Part shown: positions 7,490 through 14,889 of the stretch, piece by piece | Layout of the letters: every line of letters starts with the position of its first letter | How positions within the stretch are numbered: the first letter of the stretch is position 1 | Source of the DNA: Microcaldota archaeon | Lineage (GTDB): Archaea > Micrarchaeota > Micrarchaeia > Anstonellales > J096 | Length of the DNA: 25,233 nucleotides | Assembly (NCBI GenBank): GCA_026396375.1 | Contig: JAPLWW010000104.1 | Location: 1 to 25,233, forward strand | Direction: 5' to 3' | Notes under the pieces: model-generated | Told to the model about the DNA's origin: nothing | Seen by the model: only the letters and a program-made list of their open reading frames with translations | The model's database searches: none | Made by a program: the position numbers and the translations under genes

Positions 7490-7805
7490 GGAACTGAGAA
7501 AAAGGACAGACGAGGAATTGGAAAAGGACATTGACAATTACAATAGGGAGCTCATAACCCTTCCGGACACGAAGTACGGGAGGAAGCAGTCCATAAAGAA
7601 GCTGATAGCAAGGACAGAGACGATAATGACTGAAAGGAGAAAGGGCAAGAAAGCAAAAAAGCCCCTTGTAAATAGGGAGGCGGAAAGGGTAAAGATATAC
7701 ATATCAAAGGCTGTAAAAACTGAAAAGCCGGGAAAAACAGCCAAGAAGGCCGAGAAGCCAGCCATAAAGGCGGAAAAACAGATAAGAAAGGCAGTTAAAA
7801 AATAG
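7470..7805 (+). CDS. rpl29: ribosomal protein uL29 with Lys-rich extension
   Basis: 111 residues, while uL29 is normally about 65-75. The family helical hairpin is residues 1-65 (AKELRKRTDEELEKDIDNYNRELITL, then SIKKLIARTETIMTERR). Residues from about 70 onward are a Lys/Ala/Pro/Glu tail with KTEKP, KKAEKP, KAEKQ units. ATG 7470 lies inside uS3 (20 bp overlap) with GAGGTGG 5 bp upstream. It sits near the tunnel exit next to uL23. Confidence 0.93.
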   Translation: MPLPKAKELRKRTDEELEKDIDNYNRELITLPDTKYGRKQSIKKLIARTETIMTERRKGKKAKKPLVNREAERVKIYISKAVKTEKPGKTAKKAEKPAIKAEKQIRKAVKK

Positions 7806-7811
7806 ACGAAA

Positions 7812-7823
7812 GCCTTTTAAACG
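7812..7823 (+). promoter_or_regulatory. internal promoter before aIF1
   Basis: GCCTTTTAAACG matches the CTTTTTAAAC boxes found before other genes here. A start near 7845 would leave a leader of about 12 nt before the TTG start of aIF1. The 51-bp gap is the longest in the first part of the cluster, which supports a separate entry point for RNA polymerase. Confidence 0.5.
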
Positions 7824-7856
7824 ATATGGGACAAGATGGAACGAGGTAGATAAAAT

Positions 7857-8162
7857 TTGGGTGAAATATGCCAGACATGCGGTTTGCCGAAGGATCTTTG
7901 CGTCTGCGATCTCCTAGATAAGGAGGAGACGAAGAGGATAAAGATTTACACAACAAGGGCAAAATTCAACAAATATGTGACGGTTGTGGAGGGCCTTGAC
8001 AAGAAGCAGATCAAGGAAACGCTCAAGGAACTGAAGAGGAAACTGGCATGTGGAGGCTCAATAAAGGGAGAAGTGGTAGTCCTGCAGGGGGACCACAAGA
8101 AGAGGGTACCGGAAATACTCGTGAGCTTCGGGTTCAAGAAGGAAGCGATCGAGGTAAGCTGA
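7857..8162 (+). CDS. translation initiation factor aIF1 (SUI1), TTG start
   Basis: 101 residues. The N-terminal Cys knuckle CQTCGLPKDLCVC (5-17) is the typical archaeal aIF1 metal-binding segment. The SUI1 fold follows (VTVVEGLD, LKRKLACGGSIKGEVVVLQGDHKKRVPEIL). It binds the 30S P site and rejects non-AUG start codons. The frame must begin at TTG 7857: an in-frame TAA lies at 7851-7853, and the conserved ICQTCGLP starts three codons later with no in-frame ATG or GTG. GAGGT at 7843-7847 is the ribosome site. A non-AUG start in the gene for the factor that rejects such starts recalls autoregulation of eIF1 and of bacterial infC. Confidence 0.93.
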   Translation: MGEICQTCGLPKDLCVCDLLDKEETKRIKIYTTRAKFNKYVTVVEGLDKKQIKETLKELKRKLACGGSIKGEVVVLQGDHKKRVPEILVSFGFKKEAIEVS

Positions 8163-8179
8163 GGGAAACTCATCTGCAG

Positions 8180-8425
8180 TTGCATGAGTTAATTGGCCTT
8201 GAGGTCAAAATAACAAAGTCAAGTTCCACGTATGAAGGGATAATGGGAACAGTGGTGTGGGAAACAAGAAACACATTCCACATCCTTTCCAAGGAAAAAA
8301 CATCCGTGGTGCCAAAGAAAGGTAACAGGTTTGAGTTTAACGTCCATGGAAAACCGGTTGTCCTTGAAGGCGAGGCGCTGGAAAGGGACCCGGTTGAAAG
8401 GACAAAGAAGGGATTGGTAATATGA
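8180..8425 (+). CDS. rnp1: RNase P protein Rpp29/Pop4 (archaeal Rnp1)
   Basis: 81 residues from TTG 8180, the first plausible start just before HELIGLEVKI, the family's N-terminal signature. The Sm-like barrel continues through GIMGTVVWETRNTFHI, VPKKGNRFEF and VVLEGEALERDPVERTKKG. It binds RNase P RNA with Rpp21 for tRNA 5' maturation. The frame stays open upstream to ATG 8048, but that would overlay 115 bp of aIF1 with atypical residues, so I reject it; CTG 8174 is another possibility. The stop overlaps uS17 as ATGA. Confidence 0.88.
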   Translation: MHELIGLEVKITKSSSTYEGIMGTVVWETRNTFHILSKEKTSVVPKKGNRFEFNVHGKPVVLEGEALERDPVERTKKGLVI

Positions 8426-8733
8426 ATATCGAGGAATTGAACAAGGAAATAGCCAGGAAGGTTAAGGAGGAATGCATCTCATCCAGGGGCATGAAGATAA
8501 AGGGCATCATAGTGAGCACGAAAATGAGGAATACCGTAACTGTGGAAAGGGAATTCTCGAAGCTGTTGCACAAGTTCAAGAGGGTTGCAATAGAGAAGAG
8601 CAAGGTCCATGTCCATGTTCCTGAGGGAATTTCCCTGCAGCTGGGGGATATCGTAGAGGCCCAGCAGACCAGGAAGCTGAGCAAGACAAAGAACTGGGTA
8701 ATAACCAGGGTAATCTCAAAGGCAGGTGAATGA
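8422..8733 (+). CDS. rps17: ribosomal protein uS17
   Basis: 103 residues, archaeal length. The OB-fold core reads KGIIVSTKMRNTVTVERE (about 27-44), FKRVAIEKSKVHVHVPEG and GDIVEAQQTRKLSKTKNWVITRVI. It is a primary binder of the 16S 5' domain. It starts by ATGA overlap with Rpp29, so translation is probably coupled. Its last codons carry AGGTGA, the ribosome site for uL14. Confidence 0.96.
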   Translation: MNIEELNKEIARKVKEECISSRGMKIKGIIVSTKMRNTVTVEREFSKLLHKFKRVAIEKSKVHVHVPEGISLQLGDIVEAQQTRKLSKTKNWVITRVISKAGE

Positions 8734-8734
8734 A

Positions 8735-9133
8735 ATGAAGGGATTGACAACTCATGTCACAAAAACGCTCATTCCGCTGAGCAGGATAAAATGCGACGAC
8801 AACAGCGGAGCCCAAATCCTTAAGATAATAGGGCTGAAATCATACAAGGGAGTGAGGAACAGGTATCCTGTTGCAGGGATAGGAAGCACAGTCATATGCT
8901 CGGTAGTGAAGGGAGATACCAAGATGATCGGGACAAAGGTAATAGCAGTCATAACAAGGCAAAGAAAGGAGTTCAAGAGGCCAAACGGGACAAGGATTTC
9001 CTTTGAGGACAACGCCGCAGTGCTGATAAATGAGGAAGGCCTGCCAGTAGGGACAGAAATCAAGGGCGCAATAGCCAGGGAGGTTGCGGAAAGGTATCCA
9101 AAAGTGTCTGCAATCGCGGCTGTTGTAATCTAA
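8735..9133 (+). CDS. rpl14: ribosomal protein uL14
   Basis: 132 residues from ATG 8735. GTG 8726 was rejected because it is part of the AGGTGA ribosome site. Conserved: IKCDDNSGAQILKIIGLKSYKGVRNRYPVAGIG, then VIAVITRQRKEFKRPNGTRISFEDNAAVLIN. It forms part of the intersubunit face and of the factor-binding area (aIF6 site). The start codon falls 1 bp after the uS17 stop. Confidence 0.97.
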   Translation: MKGLTTHVTKTLIPLSRIKCDDNSGAQILKIIGLKSYKGVRNRYPVAGIGSTVICSVVKGDTKMIGTKVIAVITRQRKEFKRPNGTRISFEDNAAVLINEEGLPVGTEIKGAIAREVAERYPKVSAIAAVVI

Positions 9134-9145
9134 AGGTGGATAAAA

Positions 9146-9586
9146 ATGTGTGAAGAACCAAACCATATGAGAAAAAAGAACATTTGCGTTCATGTTGCAA
9201 AGGACATCAGGAAATCCTTGAAGCTTGCAAGGAGCGTTGTCATAAGGAAAGGGGACAGCGTAAAGGTCCTGAGAGGGGACCATAAGGGCAAATCCGGCGC
9301 AATCCTTGAAGTGAACCCGAAAGAGGGAGTGGTCTACATAGAAGGCATAACAAGGACCAACTCAAGGACAAAAAAGGAGGTTCCGATAGCGATCCAGCCT
9401 TCAAACATAATCCTGGTCTCAAGAGGGGACATAAAGGCAATATCAAAGAAGGCAAAGGAAAAGAAAACTGAGACAAAAAAGGAAACAAAAGAGGAGAAAA
9501 AAGAAGAGGCCAAGGAAAAGAAAAATGAGGAAAAGGAGGCGGAAAAGCCGAAGAAAGCCGAAGAAAAGGCAAAGGCAACTGCATAA
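9146..9586 (+). CDS. rpl24: ribosomal protein uL24 with long Lys/Glu tail
   Basis: 146 residues. The KOW core is SVVIRKGDSVKVLRGDHKGKSGAILEVN (34-61), followed by VVYIEGITRTNSRTKKEVPIAIQPSNIILV. The basic N-terminal segment usual in archaeal uL24 is shorter here. From about residue 100 to the end is an almost pure Lys/Glu/Ala tail of about 45 residues, an unusual addition. A Met at residue 8 is an alternative start. AAGGTGG lies 8 bp before ATG 9146. Confidence 0.94.
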   Translation: MCEEPNHMRKKNICVHVAKDIRKSLKLARSVVIRKGDSVKVLRGDHKGKSGAILEVNPKEGVVYIEGITRTNSRTKKEVPIAIQPSNIILVSRGDIKAISKKAKEKKTETKKETKEEKKEEAKEKKNEEKEAEKPKKAEEKAKATA

Positions 9587-9599
9587 TCAGGTGAACATA

Positions 9600-10289
9600 A
9601 TGGCAAACAAAGGAACAAGAAACCATTTCAAAAGGTCAAGCATTCCTGACAAGGTTTGGATAAGGAACAAGAAGGAGTACAAGTACATAAGGAGGCAGGC
9701 TCCAGGACCGCACACAATATACACTTCATTGTCATTGGGAGTCCTGCTGAGGGACATAATGAAAGTCGTTGATACTCTCAATGAGGCATCATTCCTGCTC
9801 AACAAAGGAGCTATAAAGATAGACGGAAAGGCCAGGAAAGGCACTGATTTTCCAATTGGGTTCATGGACTGCATCGAGATGAAGGGCGGAAATTACAGGC
9901 TGGTCCTTGATTCAAAGGGGAGATATACTGCGGAAAAAACGGAGAACAAGGAGTCAAAGCCCCTGAAGATAACAAACAAGGTTGTGCTTGCAAAGGGAAA
10001 ATACCAGATCACGTTCCATGACGGAAGGACAAAGGAGACAAAGGACAACAGCCTCAGGGTAGGTGATGTTGTGAACTATGACACTTCCAAAAACGAGATC
10101 AAGGATGTGCTCAAGCCAGAGGAAGGCGCAACATGCATAATAATAGAGGGAAGGCACGCAGGGCAAAAAGGGACAATCAAGAAATTGGCCGAGAAATCGG
10201 CGAAAAAGGACATCACCGTAGATGTTGAGGGCAAGGATATAATTACAAGGTACAATTATATCTTCCCGGTCAAAGAGGAGTGGTTGTGA
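9600..10289 (+). CDS. rps4e: ribosomal protein eS4
   Basis: 229 residues from ATG 9600, preceded by AGGTGAACATA. The frame is open back to 9525 but that part overlaps the uL24 tail. It has the eS4 order: N-terminal NHFKRSSIPDKVW, an S4-like RNA-binding section (LNEASFLLNKGAIKIDGKARKGTDFPIGFMDCIEM), a middle barrel, and a C-terminal KOW (CIIIEGRHAGQKGTIKKL). It is an archaeal/eukaryotic-specific small-subunit protein. The stop overlaps the uL5 ATG. Confidence 0.96.
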   Translation: MANKGTRNHFKRSSIPDKVWIRNKKEYKYIRRQAPGPHTIYTSLSLGVLLRDIMKVVDTLNEASFLLNKGAIKIDGKARKGTDFPIGFMDCIEMKGGNYRLVLDSKGRYTAEKTENKESKPLKITNKVVLAKGKYQITFHDGRTKETKDNSLRVGDVVNYDTSKNEIKDVLKPEEGATCIIIEGRHAGQKGTIKKLAEKSAKKDITVDVEGKDIITRYNYIFPVKEEWL

Positions 10290-10813
10290 TGGCAGAGAAA
10301 AAGCAGAATGTCATGAGAAATATAAAGATATCAAAGGTCACTGTCAATATCGGCGTAGGCTCTCCAGGGGAAAGGCTGGACAATGCCCAGAAGCTCATGG
10401 AGGAAATAACAAACTCAAAATGCCTTATAACAAAGGCAAAGAAGAGAAACCCGATATTCAAGCTCAGGAAGGGGCTGGAAATAGGGGTAAAGGCAACCCT
10501 AAGAGGGAAAAAGGCAGCGGATTTCATGAAAAAGGCTTTCATTGCAGTCAAGAATATAATCAGCGAAAGGAACTTTGACAACAAGGGGAACTTCGCATTC
10601 GGCATAAGGGAGTACATCGACTTTCCGGGCATAAAATACAACCCCGAGATAGGGATGTTCGGTTTCGACGTTTGCGTTACCCTGGAAAGGCCGGGATACA
10701 GCATAAGCAGGAGGAAGATAGCGACTTCAAAGATAGGCAAGAACCATAGGATAACGAAGGATGAGGCAATGGAATTTGCAAAGCAGGAGTTTGGCATTAG
10801 CGTTCAGCAATGA
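10289..10813 (+). CDS. rpl5: ribosomal protein uL5
   Basis: 174 residues from ATG 10289, which overlaps the eS4 TGA by one base; GTG codons at 10280 and 10286 were rejected as they lie in the ribosome-site region. Conserved: NIKISKVTVNIGVGSPGERL, TKAKKRNPIFKLRKGLEIGVKATLRG, and GNFAFGIREYIDFPGIKYNPEIGMFGFDVCVTLERPGY. It binds 5S rRNA with uL18. ATGA overlap with the earliest uS14 start. Confidence 0.96.
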   Translation: MAEKKQNVMRNIKISKVTVNIGVGSPGERLDNAQKLMEEITNSKCLITKAKKRNPIFKLRKGLEIGVKATLRGKKAADFMKKAFIAVKNIISERNFDNKGNFAFGIREYIDFPGIKYNPEIGMFGFDVCVTLERPGYSISRRKIATSKIGKNHRITKDEAMEFAKQEFGISVQQ

Positions 10814-10824
10814 TGGTGGTCATG

Positions 10825-11004
10825 ATGGCAGAAAAACCGAATCAAGTTAGCAAAAAAATATTGGACAGGCAAAGGGGAAGGGGAATAAGGCTCTGCAAGA
10901 AATGCGGGACAACCAGAGGCCTGATAAGGAAATACGGCATCTGCCTTTGCAGGAGATGCTTCAGGGAATCCGGGGAGGATTTGGGATTCTTCAAGTATCA
11001 TTGA
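10825..11004 (+). CDS. rps14: ribosomal protein uS14, zinc-binding
   Basis: 59 residues from ATG 10825; starts at 10810, 10813 and 10822 are in the same frame. I chose 10825 because GGTGGT at 10815-10820 is then well placed. Four Cys in two CxxC pairs (CKKC ... CRRC) bind zinc, with the family context RGRGIRLCKKCG, LIRKYGICLCRRCFRE and a C-terminal LGFFKYH. This is the short zinc-containing type normal in archaea. Confidence 0.94.
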   Translation: MAEKPNQVSKKILDRQRGRGIRLCKKCGTTRGLIRKYGICLCRRCFRESGEDLGFFKYH

Positions 11005-11015
11005 GGTGTTGGATT

Positions 11016-11402
11016 ATGGCAGTTGATTTATTGGGAGACTCGCTTAATAAGATAAAGCTGTGCGACAGGATAAGGAAGGAGGAGTGCGAGGTAAAGGCCT
11101 CCAAGCTTCTGGAAAACATACTTTCAGTGCTGAAAGCAAACGGATTTGTTGACAGCTATTCAAGGAAGGACAATGGAAAGGGAGGCCTTTTGGTCGTAAA
11201 GCTAAACGGCAAGATAAACGAGCTTAGGGTAGTGAAGCCAAGGTTCCCTGTCTCAAACAAGGAATGGATAAATACCGAATCGCAGTTCTTGCCTGCATAC
11301 AACCTCGGAATGCTGATAGTCTCGACTCCAAAGGGGATCATGAGCAACAAGGAGGCAAAGGAGGCAAAAATAGGGGGAAGGCTGATCGCCTTCGTATACT
11401 AG
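11016..11402 (+). CDS. rps8: ribosomal protein uS8
   Basis: 128 residues from ATG 11016, with GAGGTG 9 bp upstream; the open frame further 5' overlaps uS14 and is not used. Conserved: N-terminal LLGDSLNKIKLCDR, the central domain (LLVVKLNGKINELRVVKPRFPVS), and the C-terminal GMLIVSTPKGIMSNKEAKEAKIGGRLIAFVY. It binds the 16S central domain. It ends 9 bp before uL6. Confidence 0.96.
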   Translation: MAVDLLGDSLNKIKLCDRIRKEECEVKASKLLENILSVLKANGFVDSYSRKDNGKGGLLVVKLNGKINELRVVKPRFPVSNKEWINTESQFLPAYNLGMLIVSTPKGIMSNKEAKEAKIGGRLIAFVY

Positions 11403-11411
11403 GTGTTGATT

Positions 11412-11912
11412 ATGAGATATATTTCTGTAGATATACCTTCGGGGATTTCAGCAAGCCTTGAAAAGAATGTAATATCAGTAAAGGGCCCGAAAGGAAGCGT
11501 AAGGAAGGAGCTGAAAGTGCACGGCGTTGAAGTGTCGCTAAAGGACAGCAAGCTGGAAGTTGACGGAAAGAACATTGCCGTAATAAATACCGTCAAAAGG
11601 CAGGTATTGAAGATGATAGAGGGATGCAGAGATGGATTTTCAAGCAGGATGATCATAAGGTATTCCCACTTCCCGATAAAGGTCAGCGTCAAGGGCAATT
11701 TTTTCATAATAGACAACTTTGGGGGGGAGAAGCTCCAGAGAAGGGCCGGCATAATAGGGGATACGAAGGTCAAGATATCTGGCCAGGAACTGACAGTGGA
11801 AGGTCCAAGCCGGGATGATGTTTCGCAGACCATTGCCAATATAAGGCAGCATACCAAGACAAAAAAGAAGGACAGCAGGGTATTCCAGGACGGGATTTAC
11901 CTTATCCAATAA
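11412..11912 (+). CDS. rpl6: ribosomal protein uL6
   Basis: 166 residues from ATG 11412; GTG 11403 is part of the AGGTG site. Two repeated alpha/beta units: NVISVKGPKGSVRKEL in the first, and ISGQELTVEGPSRDDVSQTIANIRQ in the second, with FSSRMIIRYSHFPIKV between them. It sits near the GTPase centre. Ends DGIYLI-type, as archaeal uL6 do (KDSRVFQDGIYLIQ). Confidence 0.95.
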   Translation: MRYISVDIPSGISASLEKNVISVKGPKGSVRKELKVHGVEVSLKDSKLEVDGKNIAVINTVKRQVLKMIEGCRDGFSSRMIIRYSHFPIKVSVKGNFFIIDNFGGEKLQRRAGIIGDTKVKISGQELTVEGPSRDDVSQTIANIRQHTKTKKKDSRVFQDGIYLIQ

Positions 11913-11923
11913 GGGTGTTAATG

Positions 11924-12331
11924 ATGAGAAAAAAATCAAAGCCAAGTTTTGTGGTTCCTAACTCAAAGAGCATAATGAGGGTTCCGTCCAGATGGAGGAA
12001 GCCAAGGGGAATTGACAGCAAGAAGAGGATAAGGCAGGCCTCTGAAGGCGCATGCCCAAGGATCGGGTACAAGAACGCCCCTGAAGCGAGGTTCATGCAC
12101 CCTTCGGGAATGAAGGAGATTATGATACATAATGTAAATGAAATTACCGAGGGGCTGAAGAACGTTGTCCTTAGGATAGCGGGTTCCGTTGGGGGAAGAA
12201 AAAGGATGGAAATCCAAAAAAAGGCGGAGTCAATGAAGCTAAGGGTGCTCAATCCAAGGAAGCAAAAGGAGCATGCGGCTCCAAAGCCTGCTGAAAATCC
12301 AAAGGAAAAGAAGGAAGGTGAAAAGAAATGA
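11924..12331 (+). CDS. rpl32e: ribosomal protein eL32
   Basis: 135 residues from ATG 11924; an ATG at 11921 directly precedes it, and the GGGTG site fits 11924 better. Conserved: PSRWRKPRGIDSKKRIRQ, PRIGYKNAPEARFMHPSGMKEIMIHNVNE, then VLRIAGSVGGRKRMEIQKKAESMKLRVLN. The last 25 residues form a Lys/Pro/Glu tail (KPAENPKEKKEGEKK). ATGA overlap with eL19. Confidence 0.94.
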   Translation: MRKKSKPSFVVPNSKSIMRVPSRWRKPRGIDSKKRIRQASEGACPRIGYKNAPEARFMHPSGMKEIMIHNVNEITEGLKNVVLRIAGSVGGRKRMEIQKKAESMKLRVLNPRKQKEHAAPKPAENPKEKKEGEKK

Positions 12332-12774
12332 ATTCAATATCATTGAGAAGAATTGCGGCAGAGATCATGAAAATAGGGAGAAACAGGGTAAGGATAACAT
12401 CGACAAATGATACTAAGGAAAGCCTTTCCGGAGCCATGACAAGGGCTGATGTCGCAGGATTGATAAAGGAAAAGATAGTGTACTCAGTTCCAGTAAAGGG
12501 CAGGAGGAAAAAGGAAAGGAGGAAGGGAAACGGGCCAGGAAAAAGAAAGGGAACCTCTAACGCAAGGATGCCTGAAAAGGAGGCCTGGATGAAAAGGATA
12601 AGGGCATTGAGAAAATACCTAAATAAGCTAATAGATGGGCAGTATGTTGACAAGAGCAACAAGAGGATGCTTTACCTTAAGCTCAAGGGAGGCTATTACA
12701 GGAGCAAGGCGGCATTCTACGCCTATCTCAAGGACAACAATTTATTGCTGAAGGATGCGAAGGAGGTGAAGTGA
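12328..12774 (+). CDS. rpl19e: ribosomal protein eL19
   Basis: 148 residues. N-terminal LRRIAAEIMKIGRNRVRI, then LIKEKIVYSVPVKGRRKKERRKGNGPGKRKGTSNARMPEK, the basic centre, and KLKGGYYRSKAAFYAYLKDNN at the end, all as in archaeal L19e. It lies in the large-subunit tunnel-exit and intersubunit bridge area. Starts by ATGA overlap with eL32 and ends 1 bp before uL18, whose GAGGTG site lies in its final codons. Confidence 0.94.
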   Translation: MNSISLRRIAAEIMKIGRNRVRITSTNDTKESLSGAMTRADVAGLIKEKIVYSVPVKGRRKKERRKGNGPGKRKGTSNARMPEKEAWMKRIRALRKYLNKLIDGQYVDKSNKRMLYLKLKGGYYRSKAAFYAYLKDNNLLLKDAKEVK

Positions 12775-12775
12775 T

Positions 12776-13354
12776 ATGGCAAGGGCAAAATCACCGATTT
12801 ATGTAGTTCCGTTCAAAAGAAGGAGGCAAGGAAAGACAATATTCAAGAAAAGATTGGCTCTGCTGGAAAGCAGGAAGCCAAGGCTGGTGGTAAGGAAGAC
12901 AAACAGGAACATGATAGTTCAGATAATAGCGTTCATGCCTGAGGGAGACAGGACTCTGGTATCAGTGAATTCAAAAAAGCTGAAGGAATACGGATGGATT
13001 CCAAAAAGAAACATGCCAACCTCTTATTTGGCAGGATTCCTTGCAGGGAAGATGGCAAAGGCCAAGGGAATAAAAGATATAGTTCTTGACATAGGAAGGC
13101 ATACTCCTTCATTCCAGAGTATAGTCTTTGCGGCATTGAAGGGCGCAATTGATGCTGGCATGGACTCAAAATTGGGCATGGAGCTTAGCGAGGAAAGGAT
13201 AAAGGGAGTGCATATCGCGGAATACGCAAAGCTGTTAAAGGGAGACAAGGAAAAATATTCAAAACAGTTCTCCGAGTATGTGAAGAACAAGGTGGAGCCT
13301 GAAAAGCTGCCGGAGCTTTTCGAAAAGGTTAAGGCGAAGATTTCAGAAAGCTAA
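12776..13354 (+). CDS. rpl18: ribosomal protein uL18
   Basis: 192 residues, the archaeal length. YVVPFKRRRQGKTIFKKRLALLESRKPRLVVRKTNRNMIVQII is the N-terminal signature. LAGFLAGKMAKAKGIKDIVLDIGRHTPSFQSIVFAALKGAIDAG follows, then the archaeal C-terminal extension (SEERIKGVHIAEYAKLL and EKYSKQFSEY). It binds 5S rRNA together with uL5. Confidence 0.96.
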   Translation: MARAKSPIYVVPFKRRRQGKTIFKKRLALLESRKPRLVVRKTNRNMIVQIIAFMPEGDRTLVSVNSKKLKEYGWIPKRNMPTSYLAGFLAGKMAKAKGIKDIVLDIGRHTPSFQSIVFAALKGAIDAGMDSKLGMELSEERIKGVHIAEYAKLLKGDKEKYSKQFSEYVKNKVEPEKLPELFEKVKAKISES

Positions 13355-13368
13355 AGGGGTTGATGATA

Positions 13369-13983
13369 ATGGCAATGAGTTACGGAACTAGCAATTGGGA
13401 GCCTAAAACGGAAATGGGAAGGAAGGTAAAGAGCGGGGAGATCACCAATATAGATGATGTGCTTAAGACAGGAAGGCCTATCCTTGAGTCTCAAATAATA
13501 GATATGCTCATTCCTGACCTCAAGGTCGAGACATTGAGGATCACGACAACGCAGAGGGTCATGGATTCGGGAAGGAGGATCAGCTTCAAGTCGATAGTGC
13601 TTGTCGGGGACGGAAACGGGCACGTAGGCCTGGGAGTGGGGAAGGCGGCCGAAACAGGGCCTGCAATAGACTACGCGACAAGGGACGCGAAGAAGAACCT
13701 GATATACATAAGCAGGGGATGCGGATCCTGGGAATGCCAATGCAACGGCAACCATTCCATAGCATTTGCCGTAAGCGGAAAGCAAAGCTCGACATTCGTA
13801 TCTCTTAAGCCTGCGCCAAAGGGATTGGGGCTTGCTGTCAATGACAACATGAAGATAGTTGCAAGATTGGTCGGGATAAAGGACCTATGGGGCCAAGCAA
13901 GGGGATCGACAGATAACAAGTACAATTCGCTTGTCGCGACAATAAGGGCCCTGAAGAAGCTCAACAAGGGTGCATCGCAATGA
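13369..13983 (+). CDS. rps5: ribosomal protein uS5
   Basis: 204 residues from ATG 13369 (13363 and 13375 are in frame). The N-terminal double-stranded-RNA-binding-like domain has VMDSGRRISFKSIVLVGDGNGHVGLGVGKA. The archaeal RGCGSWECQCNGNH cluster (Cys/His, about 117-130) and VARLVGIKDLWGQARGSTDNKYNSLVAT follow. It lies at the mRNA entry channel and affects decoding fidelity. ATGA overlap with uL30. Confidence 0.96.
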   Translation: MAMSYGTSNWEPKTEMGRKVKSGEITNIDDVLKTGRPILESQIIDMLIPDLKVETLRITTTQRVMDSGRRISFKSIVLVGDGNGHVGLGVGKAAETGPAIDYATRDAKKNLIYISRGCGSWECQCNGNHSIAFAVSGKQSSTFVSLKPAPKGLGLAVNDNMKIVARLVGIKDLWGQARGSTDNKYNSLVATIRALKKLNKGASQ

Positions 13984-14417
13984 ATTTTTCAAAACTGGAA
14001 GGAGAGATTATCGCCATAATAAGGGTTAGGGGAAGGAGAAGCATAAAGCCGAGGATAGACCATACGCTCAAGCTTTTCAGGCTGCACAGGACAAACCACG
14101 CGGTGGTGTTAAAGGCAACAAAGCCGACCATAGGCATGCTCAAGATAGCCAAGGATTACCTTGCATTCGGGAAGATAAGCCCAAAAGTGCTTGAGCAGGT
14201 AATTGAGAAAAGGGGGGAAATAGGGTCAAAGATGGCAAGGGATATCATAAAGCCCAAGGAAGTCGCAGAGGCTGTCTTTGATGGAAAGAGGCTCGGGGAT
14301 TTCATAGACCCTGTCTTTAGGCTGCATCCTCCGAGGAAAGGGTGGAAAAGCGTAAAGAACCCGTCTCTGGAAGTCATTGATGAGAACATCGATCCTGTAA
14401 TCAAGAGAATGATCTGA
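13980..14417 (+). CDS. rpl30: ribosomal protein uL30
   Basis: 145 residues, the longer archaeal type. IIAIIRVRGRRSIKPRIDHTLKLFRLHRTNHAVVL is the family N-terminal motif. An insertion follows that includes LEQVIEKRGEIG, then FRLHPPRKGWKSVK, seen in archaeal and eukaryotic uL30. Begins by ATGA overlap with uS5; 24 bp to uL15. Confidence 0.95.
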   Translation: MNFSKLEGEIIAIIRVRGRRSIKPRIDHTLKLFRLHRTNHAVVLKATKPTIGMLKIAKDYLAFGKISPKVLEQVIEKRGEIGSKMARDIIKPKEVAEAVFDGKRLGDFIDPVFRLHPPRKGWKSVKNPSLEVIDENIDPVIKRMI

Positions 14418-14441
14418 TAAGTAGGAACATGGTGGATATTT

Positions 14442-14882
14442 ATGACAAGAAGGTACAAGAAAAAAATAGGGAAATATAGGGGGACCCGAAGCTGCGGAGG
14501 CGGAAACGCAAAGAACAGGAGGGGCTCAGGAAACAAGGGGGGCAAGGGCAACGCAGGGAAGGGAAAGCACAACAAGCATAAATGGACTTATGTTGTGGTA
14601 TACGAAAGGGACAGGATCGGAAGAAGGGGATTCATTCCATTGACAAGGGAAAGGAATGATCTGGATGCGATAAACCTCTGGGAGATAAACAGGATGGTGG
14701 AGGAGGGAAAGCTGCAGAAGGAAAAGGACAGGTATGTTCTTGACTTCAATGGAAAGATCCTTGGATCAGGATTCATAAAATATCCCATGAAGGTAAAGGC
14801 GGCATCGATAACTGACAGGGCAAAGAAAAAGATCGAGTCAAAAGGCGGCATAGTCGAGGCAACCGAAATCCCAAAGGAGTGA
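14442..14882 (+). CDS. rpl15: ribosomal protein uL15
   Basis: 146 residues. The glycine-rich RNA-penetrating N-terminus contains RGTRSCGGGNAKNRRGSGNKGGKGNAGKGKHNKHKWT. The C-terminal domain has INLWEINRMVEEG, GKILGSGFIKYPMKVKAASITDRAKKKIESKGG, as in archaeal uL15. The ATG at 14442 is preceded by GGTGGATATTT. Ends 7 bp before secY, the normal archaeal order. Confidence 0.95.
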   Translation: MTRRYKKKIGKYRGTRSCGGGNAKNRRGSGNKGGKGNAGKGKHNKHKWTYVVVYERDRIGRRGFIPLTRERNDLDAINLWEINRMVEEGKLQKEKDRYVLDFNGKILGSGFIKYPMKVKAASITDRAKKKIESKGGIVEATEIPKE

Positions 14883-14889
14883 TCCCCAA

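Noticed and set aside
8048..8179. 44-residue N-terminal extension of Rpp29 starting at ATG 8048
   Set aside because: It overlies the conserved SUI1 domain in another frame, its residues are unlike the family, and Rpp29 normally begins just before HELIGL.
9525..9599. N-terminal extension of eS4 inside the uL24 tail
   Set aside because: Low-complexity antiframe of the Lys/Glu tail; ATG 9600 has AGGTGA at the right distance and the family N-terminus.
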